This document shows positions 12,380 through 26,200 of a DNA stretch of 64,000 nucleotides, piece after piece. The DNA is from Tetrahymena thermophila SB210. Its lineage: Eukaryota; Ciliophora; Oligohymenophorea; Hymenostomatida; Tetrahymenidae. The stretch lies in NCBI RefSeq assembly GCF_000189635.1, contig NW_002476544.1, positions 186,001 through 250,000 on the forward strand. Direction: 5' to 3'. The notes below the pieces were generated by a model. The model was not told where the DNA came from and did no database searches. It worked only from the letters and a program-made list of their open reading frames with translations. How positions within the stretch are numbered: the stretch's first letter is position 1; the number at the start of each line of letters is the position of its first letter. Position numbers and translations under genes: made by a program.

Positions 12380-14898
12380 ATGAGCAAAAGAAGAGCCCCC
12401 TATGAGTTGGATTAGGTAAATACAAAATACTTTTGAATTTAAATAATAAAGCTTTATATCAAATAGAATAACCTCTCTGACGATGAGCACGTAAGCAAAT
12501 TCAAATGAATTTAGTTAATACTATCATTAGAAATGTCTCCTCATTTGTATCGAAAGAATAGATGCCAACTAAATTGCACAAAAAAGCAAAATAAACGAAA
12601 AAAATTAAATGAAAGAACAATTCGAAAAGAAAACTATCAAATTTTAACTCAAAACACATTCATTTTATTGAACTAATCCAATTTTTAATAACTAAAATAG
12701 GCAGCTCCTGATTTGGGAAAGATTAGCACTCCTGTAATTTATTCTTTTTCTCTACTTCAAAGCTTTAAATAGGATTAAATTAAATTTAATTTTTTAAAAT
12801 ATAGGAAGAAATTGCATAAAGAAGGTAAAAATGACTCTTTTTTAATTCACTTGCCGATTTGCAACCTTATAATTGATAGTTTCTTTAGAATTTCATGACT
12901 CTTCAATTATTAATTACTCTAATCATTGTAATTTATATATCAATTTTTGAATACAGAATTTTGAAGATCAAGGGTCCTAAGTCAGAAGAGTCTACCACAC
13001 CTGCTAAGCTAGTTCTCCTCGAAAAGCTTGAAGACGCTTAACCTGCTGTAATAAAAATTGTTAAATTATGAAAAATATTTTGAAAAAACCAAAAACACAA
13101 TGAAAAAAGAGGCAATGGATAAAATTTAAAAGTAGGATATGAATGAAAGTGTCTCGCTAAATATTCTCCTACTCTTTAAATTTTATAATAATTTCTTTAG
13201 AGGGTTTTATAAATAAAAATATATATGCTTGATTGATTGAATGAATGATCTATTTACTTGTCTCCAATAGAATTTAAAAAAGATACTAAATCTATAATTA
13301 AATTAATAAAAAAATATGTTTATTTATTTATTTACTTACTAATCTAATTTCATCAAAATAAACCTCTTCAATTTATTCATATCAATCAATATTGCTAATA
13401 CTGAAAGAATAATTAGGCAGCATTCCTAAAAATATTTTAAAAATAGGCTAATAACAATGGTAATCATGCTAACGAAGCTAAAGAAGGTACTAATGGAGAC
13501 AAAATTGAAGAAAAAAAAATTGAATTCTCTACTAGGTAATTAAAAATTATCAATCAAAAGACAAATTATTTTACTTAATAATTAAAACAAATTAAGAAAG
13601 ATAAATTACTTTATATTTTATTACTATAAATTTAAAGCTCCTCACTATTTGCTAAGACTGATGCTACTAATGGTAATAACAAGCATACTGAAAATAAAGA
13701 AGAATCAAAGCCTGAATAATCAGAAAAAGAAACAGAAAAAGTTAGTGAACCTGCTAAAGAAAAAACTACAAATGACACATCTCTATTTGGAAGTATAAAA
13801 CCTTCTTCTGCTACTAGCGGATTATTCGGTAACACTTCCACTACTGGTGGACTTTTTGGTAAATCTACTGGAACTGGAACTCTTTTTGGCAATTCAAACT
13901 CCTTATTTACACCTTCCTCTGGTACTGGACTTTTTTCTAATGCAAACAAAGTTGAAGGAGGCTAAACTATTCAAAATATTTTCAACACTGATAAACCCAC
14001 TGGAAGTCTTTTTGGAAGCTTGCCTACAAGCAATGCCACTTCTCTCTTTGGTAATGCAAAGCCTGCAGAATCTTCCAGTCTTTTTGGTGATCTAAAAAAT
14101 AACACCACTGGAGGTTTATTTAGTAACGTAAAATTTTATGATTTATAAATAATATTTATTTATTATAAAATGCTTTTATGATTAATAAAAAACAAACAGA
14201 TCAAATCAAAAGGTTCTGATGATGAAGGAGGTAAATAAATAAATTAATAAATTATTTAATTAGAGAATAATATTTTGTTTAAGTTATTTTTAAAAATGAA
14301 ATAATGAAATTATTTTTATTAATTTAGATGAAGGTGAAGGTGAAGACGATGATGAACTTGAACATAGCCCTGAAATTGATCCCTCATAAATCTAAATGAA
14401 ATACTAATACGATAACCCCTATGAGAAAGTAATTGATAAGAGTGTCCTTAAGGTAAGAAGAGGTGATGGAGATATCTTAGAAAAGGGTTACATTTCATTT
14501 GAAAAGTTCAAGGCTGATGATAAAACTCCTAACATTTTGGTCTACAGGTATAAATTTATTTATTTATTTTCTTAACAAAAGATGAAATTAAATTATTTTT
14601 ATAAATAAATAAATAAATTCAGAGATCAAATCAAAAAGGTTATTTTCACTATTGTTGTTACAAAGAAAATCAATAAAGCTGAAAAGATTTAAAACAGCAC
14701 TAAAAATCTTAAATTCATATTCTATAAAAAATAAGATGAAAAGTTCGTTCCAGACATCATCAAGGTTTAGGTAAATATTTTAAATTATATTTTAAAACTA
14801 AAATTTATAAAAATAAATAATAAATAAATATACAGTTCCATGATGAAAAAGACGGAGAAGAATTTTACAATAAATTCTAAGAATATACTTAAAATTGA
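12380..14898 (+). CDS. NUP50: Nup50-like nucleoporin with FG repeats and Ran-binding domain
   Basis: Eleven exons: 12380-12415, 12467-12490, 12701-12733, 12805-12824, 12957-13047, 13447-13535, 13638-14127, 14200-14230, 14328-14547, 14623-14770, 14836-14898. All junctions are GT..AG with closed phase, giving 414 aa. The basic N-terminus (MSKRRAPYELDQ) resembles the importin-alpha-binding start of Nup50. Residues ~98-261 hold about ten LFG/LFS-type FG repeats spaced by Thr/Ser/Gly/Asn. After an acidic linker (EGEGEDDDE), residues ~285-414 form a Ran-binding (RanBP1-type) domain, with KVRRGDGDILEKGYI and a FHDEKDGEEFYNKF-like end. Known role of the family: a mobile nuclear-basket nucleoporin that helps importin-alpha/Ran-driven import. 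Exons of 20-36 nt are notable. Nup50 versus a Nup2/RanBP1-fusion name is the main uncertainty. Confidence 0.9.
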
Positions 14899-15480
14899 AT
14901 TAAAATGAATGTTTAAGATATTAGTTAGTATTTTATGTATATTTTGTCAAATATTTATAGGCCCTAAGCTAAAATTTAACTAACTTTAAATAACAAAAAA
15001 AGTTCAAAAATAGATTATGTTTAAATAAGCTATTTTTTAATTTTTAATATAAAATTAAACATAATTAAAAACTATTTTAATTAAATAATTTTAATTTCAA
15101 TTCAATTTTAATCAATAAAAAATAAATTATTTATTTATTATTTTAAAAACCAAAAAATTATTCATATAAATTTATAGCTAATCCTGTTATTAAATATCAC
15201 GTACTGTGTAGGTATGTACAGATCGTGATATTTCATTTAATTTTTATGATTTAAAGTTAAAATTATCATTTATTGGTATTCTTTAAAAAATTGATATTCT
15301 GTCTGGCCCTAATATATATATATATATGTAACATATTTACTCATAAAGATGGTTTAAATATAGATTATATATCTATCTATTTATTAGTAAAAAATATAGA
15401 TTTTTAAATTATTTATACACTTATTTAATACAAATATATTACAAAATAAATATTGAAATTTATCTAATTTTTTTATTTTT
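14899..15480. other. convergent intergenic spacer
   Basis: The Nup50-like gene (+) and the transporter gene (-) converge on this spacer, so it holds both 3' ends. It contains a hairpin at 15190-15235 and an AT dinucleotide run near 15313-15327. Confidence 0.6.
15190..15235. other. inverted repeat / potential hairpin in a convergent 3' spacer
   Basis: AAATATCACG at 15192-15201 is mirrored by CGTGATATTT at 15224-15233, a perfect 10-bp stem. A nested GTAC..GTAC pairing (15201-15204 with 15215-15218) lies inside the loop. It is far more G+C-rich than its surroundings. Its role is unknown; a 3'-end signal for either convergent gene or a structured RNA are possibilities. Confidence 0.6.
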
Positions 15481-17396
15481 TCAAATCTAATCTGCATTGA
15501 TGATTTAAGACATACTTTTATCTTGATCTTTTTTTACATTTTAAGAATGTTTTTCATTTTAATTTAAATGATGATTATTATTATTATTATGATGGAAATT
15601 ATTTTTGTGATGTTTATGTTTATTTTCATGATCTGCAAGCTTATGGTAGCCTTAATGCTCTTAGTCATGTTTATCTAACAAAGTTAAGTTAAATTCTTAA
15701 GTTATAGTACTAGACCCATATTTACCTTTATCATATTATAAAATATTAATAAATATTAAATGCATAATTATTATTTAATTACTTTATTTGAAGATAATTT
15801 AATTATAAATAAGGCTTCCAACAACTATAAATAGAAATCCTACAGTCTATTTTAATAGTTTTTAGTTAGATTTAATGTGTATTTTATTAAAAAAATATAC
15901 TTATAAAATGATTCCAAATGGATTAAAGCTCTCCCATTACTAGTCAGAAAATACAGATATGACTATTCCAACTATCCATACTACTAAGCATCTGGATACA
16001 TCTATTAAAGATCTAAAATTTATTTATTTAATTAATTAATTTTGAAAAATATTTATTTAATTTACAAAATAAATAAATTTAGTTGAATATCTTTTTTCAA
16101 TTAAAATTAAATATTTTGACTAATATTTATTTACCTTGCCATTGCTGAGAGATTTTTTGTAACACTCACAGCAGAATAAGCATAAAATCCGATTGTGATC
16201 AAGACAATTAGCTAGGATATCAATAAGAGAGCTATAATATAAAAATAAAAGTAAATGAATCATAATTTCATCTTAAGATATTTTTAAATTTTCAGATTGA
16301 AAGATAGATTGATAGATAGATAGATAGATAAATTGATTGATGATATGCATTATTTTTGCATATGTGATTTTAACCACCCAAAATTTATTTTAATTTTATC
16401 TGCTAATTTTTCAGTATTCAAAAAATAAATGAGAAATTTAAGAAATATAAATTACAGTTTAATCGAAGTTGATTGAAAAATACCAAAATCGACTCAATTG
16501 TTCCTTAGGTGGAACTACTGTTTTAATAGACACAGAATCTTCCACTGCAAGGAATCAAGTTTAATATGATCAAAAATGCCAAATAATATATTACTCCCCA
16601 AACACCCTCAAATGCTACTAGATCAATTGGATTAATATTTTTATGAGTTGATATAATTTTCTCTTCTTAGATGAAAAGCATTCCATTCGCTAAAAGAGAA
16701 ATTATAATGAGTGTATACCCAATTACTTAATCATTACTATCTTGGGTATTGCCTTTGCTTTACTGTATTCCAAAAGCTAAATTAGCTCCTCCTACTATTA
16801 CTATACCTAAAAGCACAACAAATAGGCCAACTAAATTTAGTACATTTAATTTTCTTTTCAATACTGTTACAGATAGAATAGCTGTAACGATGATAACTCC
16901 CCCTCTTAAAATCTAATAAACTGAAGGAGATACAAGAGTGAGGGATGAATACTATAAGGTCATTGCTATTCCATCTAAAACAGCAGGATACAAACCAAAC
17001 AAAGGGAGTTTTGATGATTGTTAAATATCTAATTATAAATTATGAGACACTGGCTTTGTTACTTATAGATTACTACCCTTTTTAACTCTAAGCAAGTAGA
17101 AAATGTAGCATAATGACTCACCAAGGAAGTAGCAAAATGTCTAATTTTATTGATTGACAAAAAATTGTTAACTTTAAATTTTTTACTTTATTGATTTACC
17201 TAAATAAATGGATGGAAGTATTTTTAACCATCAATGACTTATTTATTCTAAAATGAGCTTGCTTTATTGATATAATAAACAAAAATAAATATCAAGCGCT
17301 AGATTCTAAGTAGATTGCTTTAATTTAATGAATACCTATGGTTAAGATTGTTCCTCCTACTAGCATACCAACTGGAGCTAAATATTTTATAATCAT
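15481..17396 (-). CDS. SLC35F6-like multi-spanning transporter (DMT superfamily)
   Basis: Seven exons in reading order: 17336-17396, 17200-17261, 16456-17140, 16135-16231, 15901-16012, 15783-15846, 15481-15725. The total is 441 aa with every phase closing. About ten hydrophobic segments and drug/metabolite-transporter features are seen. They include an N-terminal YLAPVGMLVGG helix, the LVSPSVYQILRGG segment, VFSIVGI-type helices, QEEKIISTHKNINPIDLVAFEG and the late SVTKNLSAMARSLIDVSR motif. These match the SLC35F6 (ANT2-binding, lysosomal/mitochondrial) branch of nucleotide-sugar-transporter relatives. The substrate is not established for the family. The last exon adds a cytosolic His/Asn-rich tail with runs of His and HNNNNNHH, possibly metal-binding (inference). 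Confidence 0.88.
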
Positions 17397-18965
17397 TTAA
17401 TTCTAATTCACTTAATCAATCAATCAATCAACTTTTTACTAAATTTAATTTAACAAAAAAGTAATTAAATATTTATAGTATTTTTTATACTACATATTAA
17501 AAAAATCACAGTCAGTCAGTCAGACAGGCTTTTAAATGATTAAAAATATATAATTTCATTTTATGTTTTGATCAAAAATAGACAAAACTTGACAAAAAAA
17601 ATTCAACAATAAATATATTTTTACTACTTTAGTCATTATTTTATCTTAAAAAAATAAAATTCATCCTTTTATATTTAATCGATATATATTTTTTAGTGAG
17701 TTATTTTAGGTATCTTTAGTTTCAATAAAAAATAAAACTTTATTGATCAAAACAAAAGCATTTTTATTTTTTGTTGATAAATATTTATTCAAAAAAAAAA
17801 ATAATTTTTCTGTTAAATTAAATAAAAATTATTCATAAAATAAATGCAAATTAATTACCTTTTTACATTATTTATCATTATATGAATGTTTATTTATAAA
17901 TTAGATATAAACTATTCAATATATTTAATAGATATCAAAATTTAATGTTTGGAAAATCTAAAATAATTCTTCATTAGCATAATATATTTTTTATAGACTA
18001 TTTTTAATATTAAAAAAATATATTTTTTTAACATATTTTAAATATTTTGAAATTTAACAGCTATCAAAATTATGTTGTCTAGAAAATCAATAAGATTTAA
18101 TTCATTATTAATTAAAATACAATATAATTTATAGGCTATGCATTTTTTTAAAAATGATATTTTTTATTATTAAAATCAATTAAAATAAAATAAACATAAA
18201 ATATTTTTTATCATTAAATACATCTGAATATTTAAGAGTCATTTATAAAATAAAATATTGCAAAATACTCTATAAATATAAGGGCATTAATGAATATAGA
18301 TATTATCTAGTCAAAAGTAGCAGAATTAGTATTTGAAAATTTAATAAAATAATTTTATTTTAAACCAATAGAAATTAAATAAAAGTAAATGCAAATTATA
18401 ATTTTTATGTTAAAAATATTTTAATTGCCTCAAAAATTGTTTATAAAATAGTTGTTAAAAAATGAAATAGATGCATTTAATGTAATAGCTTTCATAATAT
18501 TATATATTTTTGAAAAGAAAGTCTATATATAACAATTGTTTGTTTGTTTTCTAAGTTAGATATTTTCAAATATATTTATTTTGAATAAAATTATTTTTAT
18601 ATTTAAATCAATATAAATTTAACTAAAATATTAATTAATTAAAAATGTCTTTAAAATTTCAAAAAATATTTTAGATAATTTATGAAGAGTTTTTAACATA
18701 TAAAACAGCAGTCAAGTCAACTAATGAATAAATGTAATATCTCTCAAATTACATTTTTTGGAAAGTCTATGAGAAACCCTAGTTCACTTTGTGATTAATC
18801 TAATAAGTGAGATCTTGTAATTAGAATTAATTTTGTTTGATAAAGTATATTCATTAATTGTTGGATCATAATCAAATAAATCTTTTAGTAATTAAATTAA
18901 AAATTATTAGGAAATCAGAAAAAGCTTATTATTAACTTATTTTCACTCATAAAATATACATTAAA
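17397..18965. other. divergent promoter-side spacer
   Basis: This spacer lies between the 5' ends of the transporter (-) and the BAR protein (+), so it should hold both promoters. It is very A+T-rich with poly-A/T tracts and short TCAA and GTCA repeats near 17407-17525. A 53-codon open stretch at 18644 was rejected. Confidence 0.55.
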
Positions 18966-21477
18966 ATGAGCAATTTATAACACAAGTCCTTTAATTATGA
19001 TGAAGGAATGAAGGAATTAACAAATATAAATGAAGTTATTTAGAAAATATAGAAAGGAATTACACAAGTCACTTCTGCCTTTGAGTGTATTACGTTTTAT
19101 CAGATATGATTTGAATATTGTATCAATATCATTTTAAAATTAAAATATAGAATTTGGGGCTTACAATTTGATACTTTCTAATGAACTCCCTAAGCTTTAT
19201 GATAAGAGCAGTGTGTTTAAAAGCGTAATTACTCAATTCTCAGATATCTTTGCTAGGCTAAATGTTATATTGAACCACTCTGTAATTAAATTTTTTCTAT
19301 AGCTAAATCTCAAATTAATAGTACATTTCTTAATAAAAAACTAAGAGTGACAAGATTAAGTCATGTAAGATTTACTTTACAGATTGGCAATAGCACTTCG
19401 ACAAAGCGAAAGTAAATTTCAATTAAATAATTTAGGAAAGAAAGTAAAAGAATCTTTTTATAGAAAATAAAGAGCAATCACGACTAAGCAAAGAAGAAGT
19501 ATGACCATTACGAGCAAAAAGTAGAAAAACTAAGAAAAAAGTAAAAAGAACTCATTCAAAAAAACAAAGAAACCCTAAAGGATAAGCAAAAATTAGAGCG
19601 AGTACTTCTAAATATATAATTAATTGTTTTATAATAATTAAAATTCTATAAATAAAGAATGAAGTAAAATTATAAAATTCACAATAACAATATAAAATCT
19701 CATCTGACGAGTCACTGAGGCAAATTCAGGATGTTTATATTTCACGTTATGATAATCTTCACAGTTTTGTAGCTGGAGTAAATTCTCTATTAAAATTATA
19801 AAATCATTTACTTATTAAATTAATATAGTATATGGCATCTATTAAAGAAATGAGTGCAAAACTAGATGATAAATTAAGTGAAATCCATAACCCAAAGAAT
19901 TCTTTTGATAAGTGCAGATAAGAAGTAATTTATAATATTTTTCTATAGATTATTAAAATTAAAAAATGTACAAATAAAATGACAAAATACTTATAAAATA
20001 TTAATACAAACAAACAAGATAGACAAATAATATATAAAGTATATTATAACTAATAAGAAGCACTAATTTTTCATTTAAAATATCTTTTGATTTAATTATT
20101 TTAATAAAATCTTTGATTTAAAAGCATCAAAACAATTTATTTTAAAAGAATTAAAAGGTTTACTAAAAACTTTGTATTAAAAGAAATTAACAATTTTTTG
20201 AAGTAGTTCGAATAAATAATTTATTTATCCTAAATTAAATTCTTATTTTTAATGAAATCTTTTTTTTAATGATTTTTAATCAATATAATTTTGCATAATT
20301 GAGTAAAGAAATGTAAAAAAAGCAATAAATAAATTTTGTTTTTTGATTTATAAAAATGCTTAAAAAATACAAAATACAAAATAAAAAATATTTATTTGAA
20401 AGGTGTTAAAATAAAAACAAGATGAAAGAATCAAAAAAGCAATAGATCAGGATATGGTACTTATATAAAAAGCTGAAGAAAGGGAAAAAGCAAAATATCA
20501 ACCTCCCCCAATACCAGTAAAAAATAAATTTTCAATGAAGTGAGCTTATTTACTTAAAAATAAATTAAATTTTGTAGGACGTTTCAGTAAGAAGAAAATC
20601 TTTACATTTAGAAATGAATTAAGACGAATAGAGATAGGCAGAATAAAATTAAAATTTTTACAATCAAACCCCTAACGTGCAAAATAATGACTAAGAAGAG
20701 CCTATTTATGGTATGGAGTACGTCTCAAATAATAATTATAATAATAATACAACTACTACTAATGAATATACTCCAAGCTATAATAATCAAGCTAGCTATA
20801 ATTATGGACATCAAGATAGCAACTAAGAAAGTCATAACACAAATTTATAAAATTACTCCAGCAATTTAGTCCACCAAAGTTCCTATGGTTCTCCTATCCA
20901 ACAAAACTAGAATAGCAACTACTATTCAAATATGCAAAGTAAAAGATTTTCTGAAAGCAATACATATTCATAGTAATAATATAATTATGGTGATCCTTAA
21001 TTGCAATTTAAGGCCAAATCAGCAACTTAGTACAGTTAAAGCTGTAATATCTTATTTGCTCTATACTTAAATTTTAAAATATTTTTTTTAATAGAAAATT
21101 ATCAAAATTATGGAGACAGTTATAACAAAAGCTATGGGCAGGTATTTATTTATTTATTTATTTATTTATTTATTATTTTATGAATATTAAAATTAAATTA
21201 AATTAATACAAAATTTATCTTTAGGATTACAGGTTTAGAAATGAATCACAAACAAATACAACAGGTTTATAAAATTTGAATATCCAGCATTCAGTTAGTG
21301 TAGGTGCTTAATCACCTTATAACCACTTTCAAGCAAATTAATAGAATCATCACTATTAAGGTGGACATTAATACTAAAATTAGAAGTCTTCTGATCCTTT
21401 TGTAAATAATAAAATATATTAGAAATTAATTTGTTAAACATTTAATTAAACTAAAATAGGACTTATTAGATGATTGA
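18966..21477 (+). CDS. BAR-domain endocytic protein with DPF and DLLDD C-terminus
   Basis: Eleven exons: 18966-19086, 19151-19281, 19322-19411, 19464-19601, 19658-19777, 19829-19924, 20403-20516, 20578-21043, 21095-21141, 21225-21401, 21460-21477. The total is 505 aa. Residues ~1-250 are helical and charged, with amphiphysin/BAR-like character: SAFEQFGAYN, FTDWQQHFDKAK, SNHDQAKKKYDHYEQKVEKL and SRYDNLHSFVAGYM. BAR dimers bind and bend membranes in endocytosis. Residues ~271-497 are Asn/Gln/Tyr/Ser-rich and probably disordered. The protein ends DPF (498-500) then DLLDD. DPF is a known AP-2 alpha-appendage ligand motif, and the LL-acid end resembles clathrin-box or adaptor ligands. The last exon is only 18 nt; reading through its intron is the alternative end. 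No SH3 domain is present. Confidence 0.87.
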
Positions 21478-22592
21478 AAATGCTATTTAGTATGTTTCAA
21501 TTATTTATTTATTTATAAATAAATCTGGATAATCTATCTGCATTTAAATATGTTAAAGTGATGTTTAGCTATTCCCTTAAACATATATATTAAATATATT
21601 TTAAATACGATTAGTTAAGTAAAAGTTTGGACTAAACAATATATTAAAAGATAAATAATTATAATTAATAAAAAAGAATTGTAATTGAATTATTAATTAA
21701 TTAGCATTTCTATAAATTTATCTATTTGCTATCATTTAATATTATAAAATTAAAACCCATATAAATAGCAAGCATCTATTTAAACAACTATTTACTTACT
21801 TTCTACAATTTCTGTAATTAAATTCACAAGTTTTAAAAATTATTCTAAATTAACACATTCAAGAAAATTAATTTTTACTTTTAAATTAGAAAAACTCTTT
21901 AAAATTTTTTATTTTTTATTATTTTTAAAAAATAAATTGATTTGTTTATAATTAATTTAAAAAAGTGAGTATTTTAAATAAATATAAATTTTATTTTAAA
22001 AAACTTTTGAATAAAACAAAGTATTTTAAATATTTTATAAATGAGTTAAATTTATTCTATTTAAATTTAAATATTAATCTATTTTTCTAAAACTAATTTA
22101 TTTCAAAATATAAATTAGAATAAAAGATGAATTTCACTTTTTTAAAAAGTATTTTGCTTAGAAGATTTCAGAAAGTAAAAAATAAATTTATGAATATTTA
22201 CAGATAATTTAAAAAATTATTTTTTAATGAAAATAAAACAATTAAATTTAATTTTCTTTAATCAACAAATTAAGAAACAAAGAAAATATTTGGAGTTTCT
22301 AAGAAAAGCTGATAATATAATTGGATAATAAATATGATAAATGAATGCTATTATGCTTTGAATATAAAAATTTTAAGTTTATAGTCTATTTTTTACAAGT
22401 AAGTTTTAAGAAAAAAAATGAAGCTTAAGATTTTAAAAGATTAATAGAGTGAGTTGTTTGTTTGCATATGTAAAATAAATTATAAATACTTTGCAATATT
22501 GAATATACAATTGCTGTTTTAAACTATAGTATATAGGTTATTATTAAGAAATAAATGAATTAATTTGGTTTATTTAGAAATCCAAAAAGGTC

Positions 22593-22628
<36 letters not shown>

Positions 22629-23262
22629 AGTAGAAGTAGTATATATTTATAAAGTATTCATTTAAAATTATTATTTAATTATCAAAAAATTAGCTAATTT
22701 TTCTCTAATTTATTATCTTTAACTTAGTTAGTTTGTTGTTATTTAAATTAATTTATATGGTACATTACTTTATTTTTCAAGTGTGTTTTTCATATGTTAT
22801 TTTGTATTTAAATGCGGTATTCGAAGAATCATAGCTTGCTATTAACATTTTTTTACATTAATTTATTATTATTATTATTTAAGAATGTATTCTTGTATTT
22901 GAAGAAAGTTGAAAGAGACTATGAGATAGATTTAAAAAAGCAAAAGTTATTGTTCAATTTCTTAAAAAGAGGTTTGCTCTAGTTAGTTTATCTAGTCCAA
23001 GAGAAAATATATATATATTTTGAAGTAAGCCATTTGGTTGCTTTTTATTATAGGAATTGCTCTTAATTAAATAACAATTTTTTAAGGTTCAATAGGAAGA
23101 GAGAGCTATGAGACTTGTGTTTAAAAAGAAAAGTTTTCATTTTTTATTTTATATTTTATATAATGGTGATTATATGTTAGAAGAATGAATAAGTTAAGTA
23201 GTTATGTCTGTCTGTCTGTGTTTGAAAGAAATACCATTAAGAAGCTGTTTTTCATCAATCAA
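21478..23262. other. convergent intergenic spacer
   Basis: This is the 3' side of both the BAR gene (+) and the lipase-like gene (-). It contains a TTTA microsatellite near 22587-22627. A 66-codon open stretch near 22126 is unconvincing. No gene is supported. Confidence 0.5.
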
Positions 23263-26200
23263 TCAAACTATGCTTGCTCTGTTTGATCCTAAAGTTTTGA
23301 AGATATAAACAAGTGCAAGACAGCGAGCCCTTTAGAAAATTCCTGTTATGAATTTACCCTTTGATTTCAGTATCATAAATACAAAGAAAAGAATTATAAG
23401 GCCAAATTTGATATAGTCTTTTTTGCTCAAAGGCAGCTTGCAGCCATACTTGAGGTTAGTAAACATTTCATCATCTATTTTAAATAAAAAATATAAAATT
23501 AATCATGGAATTTATTTAACAATTTTCTAAATTTAATGAATCAAGACAATATATTTTACTTAATAGGTTATTATTCTATGAGAGACGCTTGTTTAGCCAG
23601 CCATTAATCAAATCGTGGATTTCGTTCATGTTAGAATCTAAGTGAGGTTAATGAAAACCTTATTCAATTAAGTGGTTTTGTTTTATTGTGGAGGATACTG
23701 TGTTGAAAAGTTGAATTGAATTTTAGTATTTGCTAACAACATCTTCCTTTCCATGAATCAGAAAGATAGGAACTGTAATTTTAGAGGCATTTTTCTGCAC
23801 AAATTCACTCATTTCAATAAGAGATATTGCCATCCTTAGACTTAAAAAGAAAAAAAATTAGTTTCAAGAAAAATCAATTCAAATGAGATTACGTTAAATG
23901 TGGAGAAATATGTTCGTCTTTTATCATTTTCTTAATGTGATAGCTATTTTTGCAAAGAGCGCTCAAGTTGATTTTACTGTTGACGAGAAGATCCTTAATA
24001 AATTATGAAAACAAATTAGTATATCATCAAATACGTCAATTAAAATATATGCATGCGTAAATTGTAGATGATGTAAGAGTGAGTTATTAATTTAATAAAT
24101 AAATATGCTTGTATCTTTTTTTCTTACAAACACTTCCTTATTCAAATAAAATTAACCCAATAAGTCAATTCACACAAAATATTTGAAAATTTAGCAATTC
24201 ATCAATAAATCAATCAATCAATCGAATAATTTATTACTCAATCAATCAATTCATTTACTCACTCATACATCATCAATCTTCAATCAGCATTGAAATTATA
24301 TTTTTATTCAATATTCTATTTGAAAATCGTTTTTGTTTAATTTTTACCTCGTAAAACATAAGCAAGATTCTTGCTAAGAATTTTTTATTCTAAGTCAATC
24401 CAAAATAGTTGGGAACTTTTAAGAATGCGTTTAGAGAGACAAGACCTGCTACTTAAATTTAAGGATTCATAATCAAATAAGAAAGAACTCCAAGAGTTCC
24501 AGTACTGTGGGCATAAATATAAAGTGGAATACTCTTATCTACAAGTTGTATAATTGTAGTTAAATCTTGTTAAAATTCTTCAGTAGAGCTGCAACGAGAA
24601 ATTCCTCCTGTATAACCGAAACCTCTTTAATCATACATATGGACTTCAAATCCTTGTCTAGCAAAATAATCTCCAAACTGTGTTTTTAATAAAATTTTAA
24701 ATTAATAAATAAATAAAGTTAAGGTTTAAATTTAATCAAATTGATGACAAAATTATTAAATTAGCTATGTCATCAATAAATAAATGCATTTTGTAGGTGC
24801 TCAGTATTTATGATACAACAATAAAATTAATCCAACTATAAGTAAATTTTTCATTAACTTTTGAGGGTGAGTTAAAAAATAATTTAAAGCTTTGAATTAC
24901 AATCCAGAAAAAGCTTTTATAATTAAAAATAATTAATTAGATAAGAGAGCCTTCTCTATCTTTTGTACGTAACTTACGTATGCAAGTTCGTTTTAATTAT
25001 AAATATTTATTTATTTGTTTGTTTGTTTTTAACACCAAAAATATTTTTTTTCTCAAATCAAGATTTTCTACTAAATTTATATTATATTATAAATTTTAGA
25101 GGAACTTTTTTCCTCCATAAAATAATGATTTTTTTAAAATATGATTAAATTGTTGCTAGTTTTTAGAATTTTGTTATTTGTATCTATACTTTTGTTTGGA
25201 GGAGTAAAATAGTAATTTTGATATTTATTTGCCTAGCTAAAAAAATAAATTAATTTAGTTTATTTAAAATATTATTTATTGATGAATAGTAGAAAGATGG
25301 AAAATCTTAGTAAATCATCAAAATAGTCTAATATAATTTCTAAAATATTTACTTACAAATATTTTAATTTTTTTATAAAAATCTTAGGTGAGTTATTATT
25401 TTCTAACAAATTAACTAAATATTTGCTCAATTTAAAAGATTTCTATTTAGAAGTTTCAAAGTTTATTTATAGAAATTCTTAATTTTGAGTAAATTTTTTT
25501 TAAAAAATTGTAAGTTCTTTGACAAGTAAAATATTGTTAAATGAATTCGATTAGTCACTCATTGATTGATTAATTAATTCATTCTGAGATTTGGTAATCT
25601 ATCAATTAGGCATTAGAAAACTGTATGAAAGATTTTCAAGCTTGAAATTTATTTAATTTACTTTAATTTTTACGCTGCTTGATTTTTGAAATGAATGTTT
25701 TTTTGATGAGGGAATATTTATCCAAAAATATAATTATATCACCTTTTTTTTAACTTTTACCCTCTAAATTCTAAATCTATTTCTGAGAAAACGTTAGTTT
25801 ATCTCAAAATTTAGTTACTTGATACTATTTTTTCAAATTTTTTCTTCAAATAAAATACTGACTTTCAAATAGAAAGATTATTTCTTTTATTCGAATACTT
25901 ATTTTCCTCTTCTGTGGATAAAAATTACTTTTAGTAAATATTTTATGTTATCATATGCTTTTAGAGGATTATCACCCTTAAAATTTATTAAAAGGCTCCT
26001 TTCATTAAGGAGAAAGCAATTACTTTTTATGGTGTTAAAAATAATACGAGTAGAAGTTTAAAATTAAATTCTGATTTCATTTAAATTTAAGTAATTACAT
26101 TGATATAAAGACCAGAATGCTCACAAAAGCCGTGGATTGCTAATATACTGGCTTTTGGCTTGGCTGCTATAGGATAGAAGTGAGTATAATATAATTTAAT

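Noticed and set aside
18644..18805. 53-codon ORF (MSLKFQKIFQ...) before the BAR gene
   Set aside because: Short, no splice partner and no recognisable family. It lies in presumed promoter DNA.
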